In this document: positions 41,519 to 41,594 of the stretch, in pieces
Numbering within the stretch: the first letter of the stretch is position 1
Layout: each line of letters opens with the position of its first letter
DNA from: Agrococcus sp. HG114
GTDB lineage: Bacteria > Actinomycetota > Actinomycetes > Actinomycetales > Microbacteriaceae
Length of the DNA: 41,594 bases
Direction: 5' to 3'
Assembly (NCBI RefSeq): GCF_024723325.1
Contig: NZ_JANQCH010000004.1
Coordinates: 1 to 41,594 of the forward strand
The notes under the pieces: generated by a model
The model's database searches: none
Told to the model about the DNA's origin: nothing
The model's input: the letters and a program-made list of their open reading frames with translations, nothing else
Translations under genes and position numbers: made by a program

Positions 41519-41594
41519 GTGAACCGCATCGCTGCGCGCATCGCCGCCATCAACGAGTCCGCGACCCTGAAGGTCGACGCGAAGGCCAAGGCGC
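41519..41594 (+). CDS. Aspartate aminotransferase-type PLP enzyme, 5' end only
   Basis: Only the first 25 codons are inside the window; the gene runs off the right edge. The start VNRIAARIAAINESATLKVD followed by AKAKA matches the N-terminus of class I aspartate aminotransferases of Actinobacteria (the ESATLxVDAKAKAL block). GTG at 41519 has GGAG 10 nt upstream. It lies beyond the hairpin that ends unit 3, so it is probably a housekeeping gene outside the regulon. Confidence 0.65.
   Translation, partial: MNRIAARIAAINESATLKVDAKAKA

Overview
The window is high-GC actinobacterial DNA. The heavy use of the gcatcc/ggatgc idiom, ATGA/GTGA stop-start overlaps, a DUF222-HNH gene, an F420-dependent glucose-6-phosphate dehydrogenase and some leaderless-type promoters point to Microbacteriaceae, perhaps near Agrococcus; the genus is a guess. 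No rRNA, tRNA, CRISPR array, integrase or insertion sequence was seen.

Left part (1-13.6 kb). A DUF222/HNH endonuclease gene is preceded by a tandem-repeat block. Next come a MetQ-MetI-MetN methionine importer operon and a McrB-McrC type IV restriction pair whose looser, less GC-biased codon use suggests transfer. A two-gene sulfur-type operon (MHS-family transporter plus NtaA/DszA-type flavin monooxygenase) is led by a compact SAM riboswitch. It is followed by a DUF4839 membrane protein and a NERD-UvrD nuclease-helicase protein.

Middle (13.6-19.8 kb). One minus-strand operon runs LacI regulator, ribokinase, nucleoside hydrolase, ECF S subunit, ECF T subunit and two ECF ATPases. It reads as nucleoside uptake, cleavage and ribose phosphorylation. 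Two matching LacI-type operators flank its promoter. From 19.98 to 24.8 kb a plus-strand operon encodes an allantoinase/hydantoinase-like hydrolase, an IclR regulator, an allantoate/N-carbamoyl amino acid amidohydrolase and an MHS transporter, which suggests use of ureides.

Right part (25.1-41.4 kb). This is the most interesting region. An fgd gene stands divergent to three consecutive plus-strand units: (1) a two-permease ABC importer with an NMT1/THI5-type binding protein and a CN-hydrolase; (2) NCS1 permease, zinc alcohol dehydrogenase, aldehyde dehydrogenase, dihydropyrimidinase-type hydrolase, F420/flavin LLM oxidoreductase and an IclR regulator; (3) AA_synth (DUF1185) protein, class III aminotransferase and beta-ureidopropionase-like CN-hydrolase. 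All three units are preceded by the same 26-bp element, TGAACC-N3-GGTTCA-N5-TGAACC, a palindrome plus a direct repeat. The last IclR gene is its likely reader. Together they look like one regulon for import and reductive/hydrolytic breakdown of a cyclic amide or ureide, possibly with F420H2 as reductant. The window ends in the first codons of an aspartate aminotransferase-type gene.
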